This document shows, one piece after another, positions 61,283 to 64,000 of a stretch of DNA of 64,000 nt. Within the stretch, counting starts at the first letter, position 1, and each line of letters begins with the position of its first letter. The position numbers were made by a program, and so were the translations under genes. This DNA comes from Dysgonomonas sp. BGC7 (lineage in GTDB: Bacteria > Bacteroidota > Bacteroidia > Bacteroidales > Dysgonomonadaceae), in assembly GCF_001261735.1 (NCBI RefSeq), contig NZ_CVRP01000002.1, positions 1 through 64,000 of the forward strand. Reading direction: 5' to 3'. The notes below the pieces were generated by a model, which worked only from the letters and a program-made list of their open reading frames with translations, did not search any database and had not been told where the DNA came from.

Positions 61283-61765
61283 ATGATAAATAGAAAAATC
61301 ATTTTATACTGTCTTGTTTGCCTTTTTGTTATGGGGTGTAGCAACGACGATGATGATAGTCAGGATATGGAAAAGCCTTCCATCGATATGAGTGGCAGCA
61401 ATGCTTTTCCTCAGAACTGCATTATTTTGTATCGGGGCGAAAGTTTTCCTTTCAGAGCGGTATTTGCTGATAATCAGGAATTGGGAAACTATAATATCGA
61501 AATACATAATAATTTCGATCATCATTCGCACAGTACAGATGATGTGGAGTGCGATCTGGAGCCAAAGAAAATTCCTGTAAAAGCTTTTGTTTATAATCAG
61601 GATTTTACGATTCCTTCGGGTCAAAATACTTATCAAGCCAATAATGAGATTTCAATACCCTCGGATATAGATACCGGAGATTATCATTTTATGGTTCGGC
61701 TGACAGATAAGGCCGGATGGCAACAATTAAAAGCGATAAGCTTAAAGATAAAGGATCGGAATTGA
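61283..61765 (+). CDS. DUF4625-like lipoprotein, single domain
   Basis: A 160-residue lipoprotein with signal 'IILYCLVCLFVMGCSNDDDD' (Cys17 from the ATG). The ATG at 61283 is preferred to a TTG at 61250 because it gives a normal lipoprotein signal. One DUF4625-like domain holds a His cluster 'IEIHNNFDHHSHSTDDVECD' and the shared 'DIDTGDYHFMVRLTDKAGW' ending. It appears to be a single-repeat relative of the preceding gene and the last gene of the operon, followed by a terminator. Likely role: surface zinc binding. Confidence 0.75.
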   Translation: MINRKIILYCLVCLFVMGCSNDDDDSQDMEKPSIDMSGSNAFPQNCIILYRGESFPFRAVFADNQELGNYNIEIHNNFDHHSHSTDDVECDLEPKKIPVKAFVYNQDFTIPSGQNTYQANNEISIPSDIDTGDYHFMVRLTDKAGWQQLKAISLKIKDRN

Positions 61766-61780
61766 AACCATTTGTATTTA

Positions 61781-61820
61781 AAAACCGAATATATTAAATT
61801 GTATTCGGTTTTATTTTTTT
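61781..61820 (+). terminator. Terminator at the end of the zinc operon
   Basis: AAAACCGAAT (61781-61790) pairs perfectly with ATTCGGTTTT (61803-61812) across a 12-nt loop and is followed by TTATTTTTTT. It ends the plus-strand operon and overlaps the stop codon of the convergent Fur-family gene (61811-61813), so it serves both directions. Confidence 0.85.
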
Positions 61821-62221
61821 AGACAATCAGGGCATATACCCTCAAGCAAGATTTGAGCCGATTCGACATGATATCCTGATGGTAAATGTAGGTTTCTATC
61901 TAATAGAGAAGAGTCTAAGCAAGTAACTTTATCACAACGAGTACAATGAAAATGCGGATGTATCCTTGATAAAACCAACTGGCTGCTTAAGGCATATTTT
62001 ACAGTTGTGTTATTCAGAACAATACGATGTATCACTTTAGCTTCTTCTAATGTTTTAAGAGAGCGATAAAAAGTAACACGATCAAATAAATCTAAAAATG
62101 CATCTTTAATTTCATTTTCAGTTAAAGCTGTATCGTCGCTTTCTATCAGTTTATCGATAATACATTTACGACAAACCGTTTTCTTGACACCATGCTCTTT
62201 TAATATTTGTTCTGCATTCAT
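61811..62221 (-). CDS. Second Fur-family transcriptional regulator
   Basis: A 136-residue Fur-family protein: winged helix 'GVKKTVCRKCIIDKLIESDD' and 'LFDRVTFYRSLKTLEEAKVI', then the metal domain with 'SRIHPHFHCTRCDKVTCLD' and 'GICPDCLKK' (two CxxC zinc pairs). It is similar in length to the protein at 54116-54529 but differs in the sensing loop, having H-P-H-F-H before the first CxxC. The gene is alone, convergent with the zinc operon. It may be a second zinc or an iron sensor acting on the adjacent DUF4374/receptor pair. Confidence 0.85.
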   Translation of the reverse strand: MNAEQILKEHGVKKTVCRKCIIDKLIESDDTALTENEIKDAFLDLFDRVTFYRSLKTLEEAKVIHRIVLNNTTVKYALSSQLVLSRIHPHFHCTRCDKVTCLDSSLLDRNLHLPSGYHVESAQILLEGICPDCLKK

Positions 62222-62605
62222 AGTTATTCTTTTTACAAAAATAATAAAAACCTTAACATAAGTCTATTGGCAAATATTGTTTTTGATAATATGATAAGAT
62301 AACCGCTTTTAATTAATTGAATGCTTTAACTAGTATATGGGTAGCTTCTAGAGCTTTCGTAATTTCAGAACTCTTTATTTGTTCGATCTTAATTAATGAC
62401 GATTTCTTTTTTTACTAGAAAATCTGGCTATTACCGAGATAGAGAAGAAGTAGAGCCTAATATTAAATCAGTTTTTTAATAAATTAGAAAACAGGATTCA
62501 AGTATAAAACCTGAATCCTGTAGTTCTGCGTTTACAAAGCATTGTATAAAACCTTCATGGATGATTCTTATCTATGAAGCATATCAGGTTCTATTTTAGC
62601 GTTTA
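62222..62605. other. Intergenic gap with a terminator-like hairpin
   Basis: 384 bp without a gene. ACAGGATTCA (62491-62500) and TGAATCCTGT (62512-62521) form a perfect 10-bp stem that could end the minus-strand DUF4374 operon. Near the Fur-family start, 'GATAATATGATAAGATAAC' (about 62286-62304) shows GATAAT-like hexamers reminiscent of a Fur box; this is weak. Confidence 0.45.
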
Positions 62606-63814
62606 TTATTTCTCAAACACACAAATATCTAAAACAGTCCCACCTGTACTTAAGACCGGTGATTTACTGGATTCCTTAGCTACAGGATCGTACGAGAACA
62701 ATCCTACGCCATTTGATTTAGTAGTTAATCCAAACAATATCTTGTTATCAATCTCTGTAATTACTCCTGAATAGTTATTTGTCAGAGGGAGATCTAGAAT
62801 TTCCATTGTTTGATCATAAAGATTTGCTTTTACAGCATAGATATTTTTATCATTTAAATAATCTGGCGGATTGCTAACCAATGCTGGACAAGTTCCGAAT
62901 AAATATACTTCTCCGTTCTTATAGTAATGATTAAATGAGGAGTGGCTGAATTTTCCTCCTTCGACTCCGGCAACCGTTTGATCTGTTATATTGAAGAAAT
63001 AATCTTTGTCAAATTCAGTTTCTCCTTTCTTTATTCTCAGAAAACCAGATTTTTGCTTTTCACCTCCATACCCCATAGAAGCCCAACAAGTAACATAGAT
63101 ATCTCCTTTTTCATCAATAAACATGCCTCCACCGAAATAACTGGTTGATGATCCTCGCTGGTCAGACAAAAGCTTGATGGGAGTATCTGTCTTTGCATCT
63201 ATTGCCAACACATAGGCTCCATCTTTTGTTATAGGCATTGATGTCAGTTCCATACATCCGACAAATAATATATCATCTCTTAGGATCATTCCTAGTGGAT
63301 TAGGTGTGGAACTGCCATTTACACCCCATCTTTCATCCTGTAAGTTTATTTCTCCGGTTTTAGCCATCGTAGAGGGATTAAAAATAACGATTTTGTTATC
63401 CATCACAACCGAAGCATAAGCTTTAGTCTCACTCACAACCAGTATATGCCCAATATTTGCGTTTGCATTACTGGATAGTGTAAGACTACCATTCTCAGAT
63501 AGCAGGCCGTTTTCTAAACGAATGTATTTTTTTATAGTAGCATTGTAGTGTGTCGGATTGTAAAAGACCCAATCCCCAAAAGATTCGATATATGCTCCGT
63601 CATACACTTCATGTCCATTATTAAATCCGACAGTTCCAACGTGCAGGTCTTTTACCGGAACAATGAAAGCAGTGCTGCCTGCATCTACTTTAGTCGAGAT
63701 TACTATTTTTGCTTTACCTCCGGATTCTTGTCCTGGGGTATCGTCATCATTAGAGCAAGAAAGAAAAGCAATGCATGTCAATGATAGCACGAATAAATTA
63801 AATTTGTTCATCAT
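62606..63814 (-). CDS. DUF4374 lipoprotein (second, XusB-like)
   Basis: A 402-residue lipoprotein with 'TCIAFLSCSNDDDTPGQESG' (Cys20). The body shows the repeated beta-propeller-like pattern of the protein at 34834-36087: 'SFGDWVFYNPTHYN', 'FNPSTMAKTGEINLQDERWG', 'IYVTCWASMGYGGEKQKSGF'. It is divergent in sequence, so the two probably bind different chelates. It follows the receptor gene at the right edge by 19 bp, again giving receptor plus lipoprotein. A xenosiderophore-binding role is inferred from the family. Confidence 0.8.
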   Translation of the reverse strand: MMNKFNLFVLSLTCIAFLSCSNDDDTPGQESGGKAKIVISTKVDAGSTAFIVPVKDLHVGTVGFNNGHEVYDGAYIESFGDWVFYNPTHYNATIKKYIRLENGLLSENGSLTLSSNANANIGHILVVSETKAYASVVMDNKIVIFNPSTMAKTGEINLQDERWGVNGSSTPNPLGMILRDDILFVGCMELTSMPITKDGAYVLAIDAKTDTPIKLLSDQRGSSTSYFGGGMFIDEKGDIYVTCWASMGYGGEKQKSGFLRIKKGETEFDKDYFFNITDQTVAGVEGGKFSHSSFNHYYKNGEVYLFGTCPALVSNPPDYLNDKNIYAVKANLYDQTMEILDLPLTNNYSGVITEIDNKILFGLTTKSNGVGLFSYDPVAKESSKSPVLSTGGTVLDICVFEK

Positions 63815-63833
63815 ATTATTAATATATTTACAA

Positions 63834-64000
63834 TTAAAGTTTTAAACTGGTCCATCTTATTTTAATCTGGAATGTACGCCCGGGAAGTGGATAATTAAAA
63901 TTCGTCTGTCGCTCATTATCTAATATATTATCACATTCAAGGCCAAAAGACAAACGTCTGTTCATAACAGCATATTCCATTCCAAGAGTATGTATTAATG
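63834..64000 (-). CDS. TonB-dependent receptor, C-terminal end (partial)
   Basis: Only the last 55 codons lie in the window. They read 'NTYSWNGMEYAVMNRRLSFG', 'LECDNILDNERQTNFNYPLP' and 'GRTFQIKIRWTSLKL', ending at a TAA at 63834-63836. 'NILDN.RQ.NFNYPLPGRTF.IKI.W' is the usual last strand of small TonB receptors. The gene continues past the right edge. It is first of a pair with the DUF4374 lipoprotein, as at 34834-38251. Confidence 0.85.
   Translation of the reverse strand, partial: LIHTLGMEYAVMNRRLSFGLECDNILDNERQTNFNYPLPGRTFQIKIRWTSLKL

Noticed and set aside
62286-62304. Fur box before the second Fur-family gene
   Set aside because: GATAAT-like hexamers are common in AT-rich DNA and no promoter is aligned with them; kept only as a remark.
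1-64000. tRNA, rRNA, CRISPR arrays, complete insertion sequences
   Set aside because: None was recognised by reading; no transposase-like frame is present.

Overview
The window looks like the chromosome of a gut-type Bacteroidales bacterium, low in G+C. The evidence is a SusC/SusD glycan-uptake locus with an ECF sigma/FecR pair, many 'SCSNDD'-type lipoproteins, TAnnTTTG (-7) promoters, almost no Shine-Dalgarno sequences, and Bacteroides-type integrases and mobilization genes. Dysgonomonas or a near relative is a guess; no rRNA, tRNA or housekeeping marker is present to settle it. || Layout. 1-2357 is the worn end of a prophage: a lysis cassette (spanin-like lipoprotein, P5-like lysozyme, holin), a 5'-truncated tail gene abutting a 5'-truncated methyltransferase, and the C-terminal stub of an integrase. 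About 2.4-20.2 kb is an integrative mobilizable element. It has two tandem IntDOT-like tyrosine recombinases and a small DNA-binding protein; a four-gene type II CBASS defence operon (CapV, clade A-like CD-NTase, Cap2, Cap3); a chimeric orphan SusD lipoprotein; an AbiEii-type toxin-antitoxin pair bracketed by an excisionase gene and a decayed copy of its 3' end, each next to a nested palindrome; a ParA/DUF3408 remnant of a conjugation operon; and a mobilization module (candidate oriT, MobA-like accessory protein, relaxase). || 20.2-33.4 kb is a host-glycan/mucin utilization locus on the minus strand: ECF sigma, FecR, SusC with STN domain, SusD, DUF3823 lipoprotein, GH20 hexosaminidase, M60-like metalloprotease and a discoidin lipoprotein. 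33.4-34.8 kb is a degenerate gap with a cupin pseudogene. || 34.8-45.9 kb is a putative siderophore/xenosiderophore uptake island: DUF4374 lipoprotein, TonB receptor, two exporter-fold ABC half-transporters of the YbtP/YbtQ type, a divergent FecCD-type permease/ATPase/binding protein, and an AraC-family regulator. Two 21-bp-spaced repeats lie between the divergent promoters. || 46.4-62.2 kb is a large, probably zinc-starvation, regulon. It holds two TonB receptors, a ZIP transporter, a MacB-like ABC system whose permease has a 50-residue His-rich loop, a DUF3299-like periplasmic protein, a Fur/Zur-family repressor, a thioredoxin, an unknown CPIC membrane protein, two CobW-type GTPases, His-containing DUF4625 lipoproteins and a second Fur-family regulator. 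The same palindrome, TGCAA-N5-TTGCA, occurs at the first receptor promoter and between the divergent ABC and Zur operons. || The window ends in a second DUF4374 lipoprotein-TonB receptor pair, the receptor being cut by the right edge.
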